A stretch of DNA of 64,000 nt. Origin: Clonostachys chloroleuca. Taxonomy: Eukaryota > Ascomycota > Sordariomycetes > Hypocreales > Bionectriaceae. The position numbers were made by a program, and so were the translations under genes. Shown piece by piece: positions 33,735-44,045 of this stretch. The stretch covers positions 17,360,001-17,424,000 of the forward strand of contig JBANAY010000003.1 in assembly GCA_037952775.1 (NCBI GenBank), written 5' to 3'. The notes beneath the pieces were generated by a model. It did not search any database and was not told where the DNA came from. It saw only the letters and a program-made list of their open reading frames with translations. How positions within the stretch are numbered: the stretch's first letter is position 1; the number at the start of each line of letters is the position of its first letter.

Positions 33735-35303
33735 TCAGCTCGTCGCGACGATTATGGTGGCATTGGTATTATCATCATTAGAGGTTCGTGGCTTCCGTAC
33801 GCGCTGCCTCTTCCTCCTCAATTCGTCAAGCCCACCTTGTACGTCTTTTATCTGCGCAAGTGAGCAGAAAATCTCATTCTTATCTGGTTCAACGGCTCTA
33901 CGCTTCTTATGACTTAGGCGTTCATTCAGGGCCTTTTGGGCCTCTAATTCCCGATCTTTCAAGACCAGTTGAACACTTAATGAATCGATCGTTCGCGCCG
34001 CCTTATGGCTATATCGTGTGAGCAGCCTTCTCGTACAGGGGCTAGCAGGGCATAGATACCTCATAGTGTCAACAACTTGAAGGCCATTTCGAGATGTTTG
34101 AAGGTCGTATTTATCCTTCTGGGCCGGCTTTTGTGGTGTTGAGGGCGCCTTGGCTGTGGCTATGACTTGGCTGCTTAGGAGCACCTTCCGGCGGTTTAGA
34201 GGATAAATTCCTGTAGCCCGAAATCCTGACTTGATATTCTTCGCTGTTAGAGCCTCCTTACGAGCTTTGGCATAACATTCGAGGAAGTTGGCCTTTCCAA
34301 TCGTAGTCGAATCGAGCATTTCATCGAGCCGCTCTAGATGTCTTCGATAGGCCGCTTTCAGTGCAGAAAACACACCCAAGTCGAGCGGCTGCAAGACGTG
34401 CGAGGTGTATGCAGGTAAGAAGAGAAGGAAGATATTGTTTTGGAAGCATTCCCACATAAATTCCGGCGTTGCGTGTGAGCCGTGGCCGTCAACTATCAGC
34501 AGCCGAGCCTCGGAGGGATCAGCAGGAGCAGTTTCCGGAATAAACACTCGTTGAAGCCACTCAAGCGCGAGGGCGTTGCTAATCCATCCATTTTGCGATA
34601 TTGCAAATAGCCACTTCTCATTGAAGTTATCTTTGAACCACTGTTGCTGCACCGCTTCACCTTTAAACACAACACAAGGAGTTAGGGTCTCTCCAACAGC
34701 GGAAATAGCCTCAACGAGCGTGACCCAAGCCCTCTCTTGGTTCCCTTTAAGAACTGTATACTTACAGCTTCCTTCGTCAGAGCCGATGACGAGGCTGTTG
34801 AGACCATATCCCTCCATAATACCAGCCTCGTCAGCGTTCCACGTATTCTCCGGTTTGATCCAAGAGACCGAGTCATAGTTATTAAAGAACCTATTAATAT
34901 TCTCAGGATTGGCTCCATTGAGCCTAGCTGACGCTATTCGCTTTCCAATCTTAACTCCTAGGCCCTCCTGACGGCTAAGAAACTAGTTGACCCAGGACCT
35001 GCCGAGAGGCTCGAGATCCTTCCGACCTTGAAGGATCTGGGAAGCGATATATCGAAGCTGTCGATGCGTAGGTGCGTATCCCAGTGATTCTTAAGATACG
35101 ATCCATCTCCTGACTCTCTCTTCCTCCGCCTTCGAGAGGCGTTGTTGGTGTTCGTGCGCTTGTGCGCGTGTCAAGCCCTCTTCCAATCGTCGTCTAAGCG
35201 TTGTACAAGGAATTGCCTATTTCTTTGCAGCAACGCGTGCAGATAAGCCGGCAAGTATATCATTAATCGCAGAATTAATTTCTGATTCCGAATATATAGC
35301 TAT
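33735..35303 (-). pseudogene. Degenerate Fot1/pogo-like transposase
   Basis: One frame runs from about 35303 to 33735 (about 523 codons) but is disabled. The expected start position (35301-35303) reads ATA, and there are in-frame stops TAG at 35217-35219, TAA at 35091-35093 and TAG at 34983-34985. The N-terminal part still shows a psq/CENP-B-like DNA-binding region (TLRRRLEEGLTRAQAHEH, LGYAPTHRQLRYIA). The remaining open part, from an internal ATG at 34817 (360 aa), keeps the DDE-superfamily core with NADEAG just upstream, then LLIVDGHGSH and QPLDLGVF holding the second and third catalytic Asp. All four lesions can be explained by single C-to-T changes at CpA (on one strand or the other), the signature of RIP. 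Confidence 0.85.
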
Positions 35304-35390
35304 TTTGCTCGTAAAACACGAATTAAAGCTTTTGTTATTGTTTTTGTTATGATGTGTGTGACTTAGGGTAGACGCGCAGGCCAAAAATTA

Positions 35391-35433
35391 GGTGGGCCAC
35401 TTCTACCCCCGGGCCACTTCCCCCCACTCGACT
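35391..35433 (-). repeat. Right terminal inverted repeat
   Basis: 43 bp, inverted copy of 33598-33639, followed by the second TA of the target duplication. Confidence 0.92.
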
Positions 35434-35435
35434 TA

Positions 35436-35994
35436 GGTAGCAGTCGAGCATTCCGCCTTGTGTATCCATGTCACTTCTGTTTTAGGCCGACATGGGTTGC
35501 CCTTCCAAGAGATCTAGCACATATTCCCGTGCATTTTCTCTTTGCTCACAGATATTAATGCAGCTCTAGTGCTACCTGAAATTATTAATTTATAAGTATT
35601 TTGCTATATTAGTGACCATTCTTCTCTCGAGAGATGCTGGTATCCAAATGAGCTCCTGAAAAGCTTCTCCCACACCAACGTGCTCACGTGACACAGATCC
35701 CAGCTTTCTTCCTTGGAAATCTAGCACCTTCCACGGCCACCTTCGCATTGGCCGCGCACCGCCCCAGCGCGGGTCCCCCGCCGGTTGAGTCAACCAGCAT
35801 CGCCCCAAAATGACGGTGGTGGGGTCATGCCGTAGCCGTATATAGCTGGATGCCTTGCCCCCACAACCCAACACACGCGATCGACGAAGACACCCAACTC
35901 CATCCATCTCTGCATCCTCAGCTCTATCTCGACGACGTCGAACATATTCGCAGTAACCTCCCAGAAGCTCAATTCCATCGAATAATCCGCAAAA
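35436..35994. promoter_or_regulatory. Upstream region of mbf1
   Basis: About 560 bp between the transposon end and the mbf1 start. It contains a CACGTGAC E-box-like site near 35685, a TATATA element near 35840 and a CA-rich leader. The transposon ends only about 560 bp before the start codon. Confidence 0.45.
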
Positions 35995-36563
35995 ATGTCT
36001 GACTGGGACGACGTCACCAAGATTGGAAGCAAGACCCGTGGATCTGGTGCTTCCCAGCGTGAGACTGTCATTCGTGGAAAGGCCGCTCTCAATGCAGCCC
36101 AACGAACGGGTGGCATCATTTCCACCGAGAAGAAGTACGGCACAGCCAACGCAGTATGTTGTTCCCTTCTCCCCGAGCCGTTATTCGTTTGCCAGACCCG
36201 ACCCGGTCAAGTGTAACCCTTGTGCAAAGATAGGCGGGCTAATTGCGACTGATACAGGCTACCGGCAGCGGAGAGGGTCAGCGTCTGACAAAGGTCGACC
36301 GATCCGACGACATCATCAAGCCCAACACCGTAGGCAAGGTCGTTGGCGACGCCATCTCCCAGACCCGCCAGAAGATGGAGCCCAAGATGACCCAGAAGGA
36401 CCTTGCCACCAAGTGCAACACCACCCAGACCATCGTCAGCGAGTTCGAGAGGGGCACCGCCGCACCAGATCAGAAGGTCTTGGCAAACATGGAGCGAGTC
36501 CTCAATGTCAAGCTCCGAGGTGCTGACATTGGATCTCCCAAGTTCCCCAACAAGAAGAAATAG
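35995..36563 (+). CDS. mbf1: Multiprotein bridging factor 1
   Basis: Exons 35995-36153 and 36258-36563, phase 0, with a 104-nt intron (GTATGT, ACAG); 154 aa, normal for fungal MBF1. The N-terminal MBF1 domain starts [15 protein letters not shown] and includes [13 protein letters not shown]; the C-terminal Cro/C1-type helix-turn-helix spans [20 protein letters not shown] to [13 protein letters not shown] and ends in a basic PNKKK tail. MBF1 is a conserved transcriptional coactivator linking TBP to bZIP activators and also associates with ribosomes to prevent frameshifting at stalled sites. That second role is noteworthy in a window with so many apparent -1 frame breaks, but this is coincidence unless tested. 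Confidence 0.95.
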
Positions 36564-37428
36564 ACTGTCAATTTAGAGCGAACGGTAACAACACAATAGA
36601 GGCCACCCTGGGATTATTGGATTGCAGGGGCGTTCTGGTGCCTGAAACGAGGAACCTGGGACATATGGAAGAGACGAATTTTACGATTATGGTCAGGATA
36701 CGTCTTTGGCTGGGATAAGCGAATGTATAGATGAATTCACAATGATAACCTCAAAAAAAAACAGAAACAGTGACGGGTTTCACTTGGCTATAATCTACTA
36801 TTTCAAACAATCGTGATGACATGCATCCCCAATTATTTTTCTACGTAGTTCACCACCGTAATCCTCAAATAGCGATTGCTGGTGAAGTCAAGGGCGGTCT
36901 TCCTTTTACCGCAGTGACAAACAGCAAAAGCCACTGGTAACGGGTACGTGCCTAAACCTTATTCCTATCTTGCTCATTTTGTGCTTTTGAATAAGTACAT
37001 TCGGTGGCGCTCTAGCTCTGGAATAACAACTGCTAAGAAACCGGTTTTTCTCTTTGTTTGGCGCAGACTATGAACGGTACCATGGGTATGAATAGTAATG
37101 TGAAAGAGTCTTCTCATTCTTTGAGACACCGCCTTTGTCTGCCATGGTCCCAAAGCATAATAAATAGCTTTGTCATCTGTTCTCCCTCGATGGAGTACCT
37201 AGATTTGGTGTTGGTGAAAGTGCTTAAGGACATGTACTTCCGAGAAACTTAGGTATCGTTTAACACTCACCCTTCTTCTCACCTGCTGCTCACCTCTGAC
37301 CTCAGAAGTGATAACGGTTTGATCCAAAGGGTCAGTATATTCCTCGCAAGGTTAAACATTCCCAACTTCTCTTCTTTCTCTTTCCTCTACAACGATGAAG
37401 TCGCCACAAGCCTGGGAAGCTAACAACA
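36564..37428. other. Intergenic region
   Basis: About 860 bp between mbf1 and the next plus-strand gene. It includes the mbf1 3' region and a CT-rich leader (37330-37400) for the following gene. No coding exon is supported. Confidence 0.5.
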
Positions 37429-38493
37429 ATGGCTGACCCATCTCATTTAGGCCTCCCAACGCCTTCCAAGAGCCAAAGAAGCAAGGATGAAGCTATCATC
37501 AACCGGGGAAGAGAACACAAAGGACTCACAGGCAGCTTCTCATCAAATCTTGGACAGCGAACGTCGCCCGCACAGACATGCCAAGAGCCAAAGGCTAAGG
37601 CGGGGGCTAATGGTTTTGTGAAAGCGCTCGTTGCCAAGCTGGAGTCTTCTGATGACATTTCGACCATGTCGTCTATGTCCAACTTATCCGCCGGCAGCAC
37701 CTCATCCAAAAGCAAGCAGCCAGTCAGTCCTGTGTCGTCACCATCACCGGATTCCTCGTACCAGAAGCCTCCGAATATCCCACAAACAGTACCTGGCGTT
37801 GAAGGGGACTCTTTAACATTCCTCAAGTATCAGCAGTATTTTGCCCGTGACAAGCCGCTTTATCGTTGCCTTGACGAACAAGAGACTAGTTCAGGCTCTT
37901 CCAAGACCCGTGTCGTCTTCAGAAGCAGCGGAGGCGAAACACCGTTGCCTGAAGACTTACAGAAAATATTGAGGGGCCCAGAGACGCCGAGCCAGGAAGC
38001 TCAACCGCAACTCAAGCGTGACGAAGCCACCACCCCACAGAAGGCCAATCACAACGGCGCTAGAGGAATCCAAGCCAATACTGAGGATAAGCAACCTCAG
38101 GATAGCAACACCAACCAGAGAGATCCCGAAGAGGTCAAGGCCTTTTGGAACCATGTTCGAAATTACCTAGCGCCATCCGATTCCGAATCAGATGAGCCCG
38201 AGGCTCCGACCAAGAGTCGCCGTGACAAGAAACATGGCCGCAACAATAGAGAAGTAAACCCAAGGTTCGCTCCGACGAACTAGGGACGCATGGCTAACCC
38301 TCATCTTCAATACAAGGCCGCCTCGTCTCTCTCGCCGCACCGCAAAGCAAACTCCGCACCAAACATAGATGTTCGGGGTTATTTCAGCCCTCCTGAACGG
38401 ATACGGTTCCTCTCGGTAGAGGAGAAGATGATGGAAATCGATGAATTTTTCGGTACTAATGACAACAACGACGAGACCAGCGTTCGAAGATGA
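37429..38493 (+). CDS. Unrecognised Ser/Pro-rich protein
   Basis: Exons 37429-38253 and 38317-38493; 333 aa. A TAG at 38281-38283 in the unspliced frame lies inside the proposed intron 38254-38316, which has a GTAAAC donor, GCTAAC branch point and AAG acceptor and keeps the frame (63 nt). No domain is recognised. The protein is Ser/Pro/Gln-rich with a short structured-looking core (DSLTFLKYQQYFARDKPLYR), a KAFWNHVRNYLAPSDSES segment, a basic stretch and a C-terminal part with VRGYFSPPERIRFLSVEEKM and DEFFG. If the intron is not removed the protein ends at 284 aa. Only an expectation of intrinsic disorder and nuclear-type composition can be offered. Confidence 0.7.
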
Positions 38494-38758
38494 AGAGTGA
38501 CGACAAGCTATGATCGAAATGACTACAGTCCGGTTAAGCTTTGAATTCAACCACAGCAGGGGGGTTTGGAAACGCATAGGGAGTTTTTTGGGGGACTTTA
38601 ATTACCCTGGTAACATAAGACCTGGCTCATGTAATGCGAAGCTCGAGGAGATCAATCACGCTTATATTTGCCAGACAGCAGATGAATGCATTAAACCAAG
38701 TTCTCACTGTATTGGCGCCAAAATCACAGTCTTCATTCACGCATGCCTACCAGTCTAA

Positions 38759-39805
38759 TTACGCAGAAACTTTTGCCTTGTACTTTGCCGCCGCCTTATC
38801 AAATAGGTCACTCTTTGCCTCCAGAGTCGTCAAGAAATCGTGCTTGGGGGCGGCCTTCGCCAATGATCTACAAATACGTTAGTATAGCCCTAGATATCTG
38901 TTCAATTTTTTTTATTCACATACTCGGTTAGTTCTGAGGTGTCCTGGCCAGTTACTGCCTTGAGGACAAGCAGATTCGCAATTGCTTCGGCGTAGGTGGG
39001 GTCCTTCTTCAAGGCTTCTTCCAGTGCAGCCTGGGACTCTTCGGTACGGCCAAGATGCAGCTCGCACACTGCTTGGGAAACAAGGCTATATATCGACGAG
39101 GTGGAAGGTGCCTGAGCAAGCTCTTCATAAACGTAGAACGCCTGTTGGTACTTCTCTCCGCCCTATGCAAGGTTAGCACTCTGGAGCCAGAACCTCATCA
39201 AGTGTGTGCACTGACTACTCGAAGTCCGACCCAGGACTCTGCCAAGTTGACCAGGAGACTGTCCTGGGCCCATCGCCGGGCTGCGCTGACTTCTTTTAAG
39301 GCGAGATCGGTTCTGTTCTGGTAGAGGTAGATTTGGATAATGAGGGCAACGGCATCAACTAGGATCTGTGTTAGCGCTTGTACCCGCCATGTGAATGTCG
39401 CACAAACTTACGGCTTCCTGAGTGCTGCGAGAGAAGCGCCAGGGCATCGTCTGTCTTTCCAGCAGCCTGGAGGACTGTGCCACCGAGGATCTCGACCGTC
39501 ACATTATCAGCAGCTGACACCGCCAACTTCTCGATTGTGCTAACAGCGGAGTCTGTCTTGCCGAGAGAAAACTCGGCCAGTGCTCCAACAGCCTCAAGTT
39601 CGGGTTCCTTCGCGCCCTTGACTTCGCCTAGAACCTCCTGGCCCTGACCAAGAGCAATGCGTGCTCTTAGTTGGAGGATGCGGGCGGGAAGGGCATTGTT
39701 CTCGGAGAACGACGATGTGTCGAAATCCACAACCTCCTGGAACTGGCCTTGGAGGAAATGGTTGTGAATGTTTATCAGTTCACCTTCGGCGGAGTATGGA
39801 TCCAT
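38759..39805 (-). CDS. sec28: Coatomer epsilon subunit
   Basis: Exons 39805-39412, 39358-39219, 39162-38924 and 38867-38759, introns 53-56 nt with GTAAGT, GTAGTC and GTATGT donors; 293 aa, the family's usual length. It starts MDPYSAEGELINIHNHFLQG and consists of TPR-like helical repeats (LPARILQLRARIALGQG, DAVALIIQIYLYQNRTDLA, AVCELHLGRTEESQAALEEA, DPTYAEAIANLLVL) with the conserved closing segment HDFLTTLEAKSDLFDKAAAK. Epsilon-COP stabilises alpha-COP in the COPI coat that carries Golgi-to-ER traffic. The start lies 363 bp from rpl42, which runs the other way. Confidence 0.92.
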
Positions 39806-40168
39806 GGTTGCGCGGAGTTTCGTGTTGCCAATTGCCCTTCTCTCGTCAACTACAATGAATGCAGCATCCAGCGACGTAGCACCTTAATGGCAACGCTGGC
39901 CAGAGGGTTCCCCCTTGGCGCAATGGTGGGGCAGTTTTGCCAAGACTCACGTCCCAGAGCTTAGCTTGCATGTGGCTGTTTATGCCTTGGAAATAAGGTC
40001 TCAAGTGTGGCTCATGGTGAGCGAGCCACACTTTCTTCAAGTGGGCAGAGTGGGGCGGCCCTAGCTGCCCACAAAGCCAGAAATCACCAAAACCTCCAAA
40101 TTCCACCCAGGTTTCGGAACTTTGCATCACCAAACACTCAAGGCACTACACGACATCCAGCCGCCAAA
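39806..40168. promoter_or_regulatory. Shared divergent promoter, coatomer epsilon and rpl42
   Basis: 363 bp between opposing start codons. It includes a GC-rich GGGGCGGCCC stretch near 40051 and an A/C-rich leader before the rpl42 ATG. Confidence 0.5.
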
Positions 40169-40908
40169 ATGGTAAGTTATCTTCCCCTATGATTTGCCTT
40201 TACAGATTGCATCCCGAGCGATTCCTTTTCATGATCGATTGTTCTCTGCTCGTATTCTCCGGGCTCTCAACTCTTTGCGCGCGACGACAAATTTACACAG
40301 CATGTCGGCCTCGACAGAAATCCATCCGGCTTGGGGTATAGGAGAGGGCGAGGCAGCCATAATTCCAATTCAAAGCGCTTTACATCCGAATATCACTGCA
40401 TGCGCAAATATCGAATTTGAAATTGCCGGAATACTTGAAGCAAAACATCGATCGGGATCTATCAGGAAGCACCTGCACACAAGAGGAACACTTGGAGATG
40501 ACCACGGAGGCTGACTAGAGGGCATTACTAGGTCAACATCCCCAAGACCCGAAACACCTACTGCAAGGGCAAGGAGTGCCGCAAGCACACCCAGCACAAG
40601 GTCACCCAGTACAAGGCCGGCAAGGCCTCGCTGTTCGCTCAGGGAAAGCGCCGTTACGACCGCAAGCAGTCCGGTTATGGTGGTCAGACCAAGCCCGTCT
40701 TCCACAAGAAGGCCAAGACTACCAAGAAGGTTGTCCTGAGACTGGAGTGCGTCAAGTGCAAGACCAAGTGCCAGCTGGCCCTCAAGCGCTGCAAGCACTT
40801 CGAGCTGGGGTATGACATCCCGCTTCCGATCCCCGTGCGTAGCCATGGCATGCTAACAAACTCGGCAGTGGTGACAAGAAGACAAAGGGTGCTGCTTTGG
40901 TGTTCTAA
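40169..40908 (+). CDS. rpl42: 60S ribosomal protein eL42 (L36a/L44)
   Basis: Three coding exons: 40169-40171, 40532-40809 and 40869-40908; 106 aa, the exact family length. The first coding exon is the ATG alone, followed by a GTAAGT donor and a 360-nt intron; the second intron is 59 nt with GTATGA. Zinc-binding cysteines are present ([11 protein letters not shown] and ECVKCKTKC), with the conserved [20 protein letters not shown] loop near the E site and the ending [10 protein letters not shown]. Residue 56 is Pro, the form associated with cycloheximide sensitivity in yeasts (Gln in resistant species). The first intron could hold regulatory elements, as is frequent in ribosomal protein genes. 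Confidence 0.96.
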
Positions 40909-41246
40909 ATGTGTTGAGAATTCGGGTCACTACTACTACGCTTTTCAGTGCTTCTCCTTGCGGCATATGGGCATCATGGACACTGGCGAAAGGAGGTTCA
41001 TGTCCTCATGATTATGAGGAAGGGTTCATAGGGAACGAATAAAAAAAAGTCTCTGTGCTTAATTCCTGTTACCCCATCTGCCTTGTTGATGCTATATTGA
41101 AGCTTGAAACTTCCGGCTGAGCCTCTTGAGATATTTGCATGTGTTCATTCTGCCCTCTGGGTAGAAATCGAATAATGTAACTGCCACTTATTCGGCCTGA
41201 TCTATGAGAATGTATTGGTTCGCATCTAAGTTGTCCACCACTAAGT
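40909..41246. other. Convergent 3' region
   Basis: 338 bp between the 3' ends of rpl42 and the 2H phosphoesterase-like gene. An A-rich stretch at 41041-41049 and AATAAA near 41037 fit a plus-strand polyadenylation site. Confidence 0.5.
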
Positions 41247-42380
41247 CTAGAAACCCTCACCGAGTAGCAAAGTTCGGCCATGCCCATACCAAAGGGACCC
41301 AGAACGGCAGTCCAAGCCTCTCTCTTGACCAACAATCCACTCGCCAACGTACTCCGCATCCTTCTCATCCCAAATCTCATTCTTCAGCCAGTCATTGATC
41401 TCATCAATAGCATCCACCCACTGCTTTCGCTTCTCAGGGGTGTCATGGTCATCCTGAGTTAGATATCTGCCCAGCGTGATATGAGCGCTGGGCACCTGAT
41501 ACCTGGACCCTACCTGAACTCCTCCAGCCTTGACGAGATTGAAGACATCCTGGCGGACATGGTGGTAAGTGTACTCGTCACCCTCGACGACTCCTTCGGC
41601 GACATCGGGGTCCACAGGTGGCGGTGAGACTATAGGCTCCCCGGCGGCTGGGAGGAAAGAGAGGGCAAAAGCAGACAAATCATAGGATATTATCGGCTTC
41701 ACAAGTCGAGATCTATGAGTGTGCGTATAACTCGCAATCTTCGGAATGCTGGGCTGGATCGTGGACACGAGAGCTCCAATCTCCTGCGGAGTTTTGGAGA
41801 AGGCCACCTCGAGCGTCGTCATATGCATCCTTTGCGTTGGCATCAACCAAATGGCTGTTTAAATAATAGTATAGTTAGCTACCGTGATAAAAGGCGTCTC
41901 TCTATAAAGCCAATTGTAATTCGTGGGGCAAGGCTGGCTTCCTGGATATCGTGACTCACTCGGTGCTTTCTGTTTCAGCAAATCCTGCACCTTGGCAGCC
42001 AGCCGGATCACATGCTCTGGAGGTCTGGCCCAAATAACAAAACAATTCCGCTCATCGACGAATCCCGGATAAATATCAGGGTTTTCAAGTCTCAGGAGGT
42101 GCTGGTCAATGGCAAGTTCCTTGAACTCATTAGAGACAAACTTCTCCCTCTGTTGGGCATTCCTCTTTGTCCTGTGGACAGAATAAAGGGCTTGTATTTC
42201 TTTCTGTAAGGAAGGGCTCCTGTGTTAGATTTGGTCCGTTTGCATTGTTTTGGAATCACCTACGTGGTCGTTGTTACAGGCACTAATGAAGGCAGTATAC
42301 GGATTTTCCCCGGGACGCAGCTCGACGCCAGAGAGATCCGCGAGCTTGTGGCTCTTGTCTTCTGGAATGGCTTCTGTCAT
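41247..42380 (-). CDS. 2H phosphoesterase-like protein (DUF1868-type)
   Basis: Exons 42380-42264, 42203-41960 and 41854-41247, introns 60 and 105 nt; 322 aa. The two hallmark H-x-T motifs of the 2H phosphoesterase/RNA ligase-like fold are visible: RMHMTTLEV around residue 130 and SAHITLGRYL around residue 250. Other conserved-looking parts are ENPDIYPGFVDERNCFVIWARP, DVFNLVKAGGVQVGSRYQVP and the ending GLDCRSGSLWYGHGRTLLLG. Relatives act on cyclic phosphate or phosphodiester bonds, but the fungal proteins have no assigned substrate that I can state. It lies 264 bp downstream of the ureidoglycolate lyase gene on the same strand. Confidence 0.78.
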
Positions 42381-42644
42381 TTTGCTCAGCCTGTGCTAAA
42401 AGTGTAGAACACCCAATTTCTGATGGTCCTCATCTTCTTTATACCCTGCACAGCCCTCGGCGTGGGTTACTCCTGTCCATTTTACATATACGAGCTGACT
42501 AATGGTAGTGACTGCGACTATTGCTTGGCTACGATATCCCTAGAGAGCGAAGTGAGGCTGAATCAATTATGGATCGTCTAATTTGGTGTATCTTGTTTCT
42601 TTCGTATCCAATCTCCGAGTAATTTGGCTTCTTCAATTATCTCC

Positions 42645-43387
42645 TTACAGTTTCTGCTTAGACTTCGGCCAAGGCACCTCGACTGCTATCCTAGGCTCTT
42701 GTTTTTGCTCAGACTCAAAAGCAACCAATTGACAATCCTCAATCCCATGCCCGCTCCCAAACTGATACACAACAAAATCCAGTGCAGCCCCTCGCTTCCC
42801 AAGAACAGCCATCGGAGCGTGCCACGTACCGGCTCCATAGGTCACAGCTTGGTTGCTAGTAGCCACAAAGGCCTTCAGCCGATGGATGTCCGGCAGACCT
42901 CTACCGGGTAGGTCGTCCCCGCTGGGCGTCGGTAGGTCTTTGTCGGCAGCGCTGGGCTGTAGACTGGGTGCAACGATGACCAGGTAGGTGGAGGCTGACG
43001 ACGAGAGGGGGTGAAGGTCTGGGTGGTGAAGGGATGGCGTTCCAGGAGGCGCACCTTGAATTGGCCTTGAGAGGCGGCGCCTGAGGCGGATGGGTCCAGC
43101 TCCCGCGTAGCGCAGACAAACATGGTCATCTTTGGCTGGCCCTGGCCGGAGGGTGCCTGAGAATATAGATTGCGTATGTGGCTCACGGCTAGATATTGGA
43201 TAGCAGTGCCTTGGTTCGCCGAGACCGCGTTCGAGGGCATGGAGTCCTTTGGTTGTGAGGCAAAGGCGGATGGATGCACATCTGGCCGGGGGTTGGTGAT
43301 GACATCGCCAAATGGTGCAAAAGCCTCTTGTGACAAGGGCTCTGCGGTGACTGAGATGTGGGCATCGCCAATATTGACAGTCAACAT
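42645..43387 (-). CDS. dal3: Ureidoglycolate lyase, frame broken at a G5 run
   Basis: With one base added to the five G at 43007-43011 (plus strand) this is a single 247-aa exon. The N-terminal half has ISVTAEPLSQEAFAPFGDVI, NQGTAIQYLAVSHI and KVRLLERHPFTTQTFTP; the second half, in the other frame, has STYLVIVAPSL, LPDIHRLKAFVATSNQAVTY, GTWHAPMAVLGKRGAALDFV and EDCQLVAF. These are the cupin-like motifs of ureidoglycolate lyase (EC 4.3.2.3), which splits ureidoglycolate to glyoxylate and urea in allantoin and purine breakdown. The break falls between conserved blocks and removes no residue, so the gene is probably functional. Cytosolic or peroxisomal location is not evident. Confidence 0.87.
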
Positions 43388-44045
43388 GTTGAGAGATCTT
43401 CAATTGATTTGACTTTGGTTTGAAAACTCGCTCACTTCCCTGCTCAGTCCGGAGGGTAGTAGGAGATAAATTACTTGCTTCGATGAACAAGCCTGGTCGA
43501 ACAATTGAGCGCAACCAATCAAATGGAGCGATAACGCTGCCATGGGTAAGTGGAGTGTCTTTGGCATGTCTGTGAACAAGCACTGTTATACCAACTTTTA
43601 TAACCTCGAATAATTAAGAATATGGTCTGTCCAATCCGGTCCCGCAGTTCGACATGCTGAGTATTTGGCCGATTCCTACTGGTTTTGCTCTGTGTTGTCC
43701 ATTTAGAGCTCCTGTTGATGCAATACTGGATCTCGGAGCAAGATCGGCGTCGTGGGGTTGGCCGGGGTATCTCACCAAGGTTGCTTGATGAGCATGGTCT
43801 ACCTCACTTGGACACATGTATGTCCTTTAGTTATCTCTATTTTAGAAAATGTGACAAAGTTGAGGGATTATGTTTAGGAATATTAGAACATCGTTAGAAA
43901 TGCAATTTTCATCATATCATGACTAGACATCAGTAGCTATGCACAGCTCATTGGATGGGTTCTCTGTATATATACAATAATTTGGTGAACAACCAGCAAA
44001 GCAACGCCAAACCAAAAAAAATAAAAAAATACACGTGATATCTTA
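43388..44045. other. Intergenic region
   Basis: This lies between ureidoglycolate lyase and the DOMON/b561 gene. No coding exon is seen; the part near 43960-44040 is AT-rich and may hold the 3' end signals of the latter. Confidence 0.5.

Larger units (their letters stand above)
33596..35435 (-). mobile_element. Fot1/pogo-class DNA transposon with TA target duplication
   Basis: A complete element of 1,836 bp (33598-35433). It is bounded by inverted repeats of 42 and 43 bp that begin AGTCGAGTGGGG and differ only in the length of one G run (5 versus 6), and is flanked by TA at 33596-33597 and 35434-35435. A TA target duplication, element size near 1.8-1.9 kb and a DDE transposase are diagnostic of the Fot1/Pot2/pogo group of Tc1/mariner elements. 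Its transposase is broken (see the pseudogene entry). Intact ends mean it could still be moved by an active relative. Confidence 0.92.

Noticed and set aside
38281..38283. Second apparent stop-codon readthrough, TAG in the 37429-38493 gene
   Set aside because: It lies inside a credible 63-nt intron with GTAAAC donor, GCTAAC branch point and AAG acceptor that keeps the frame.
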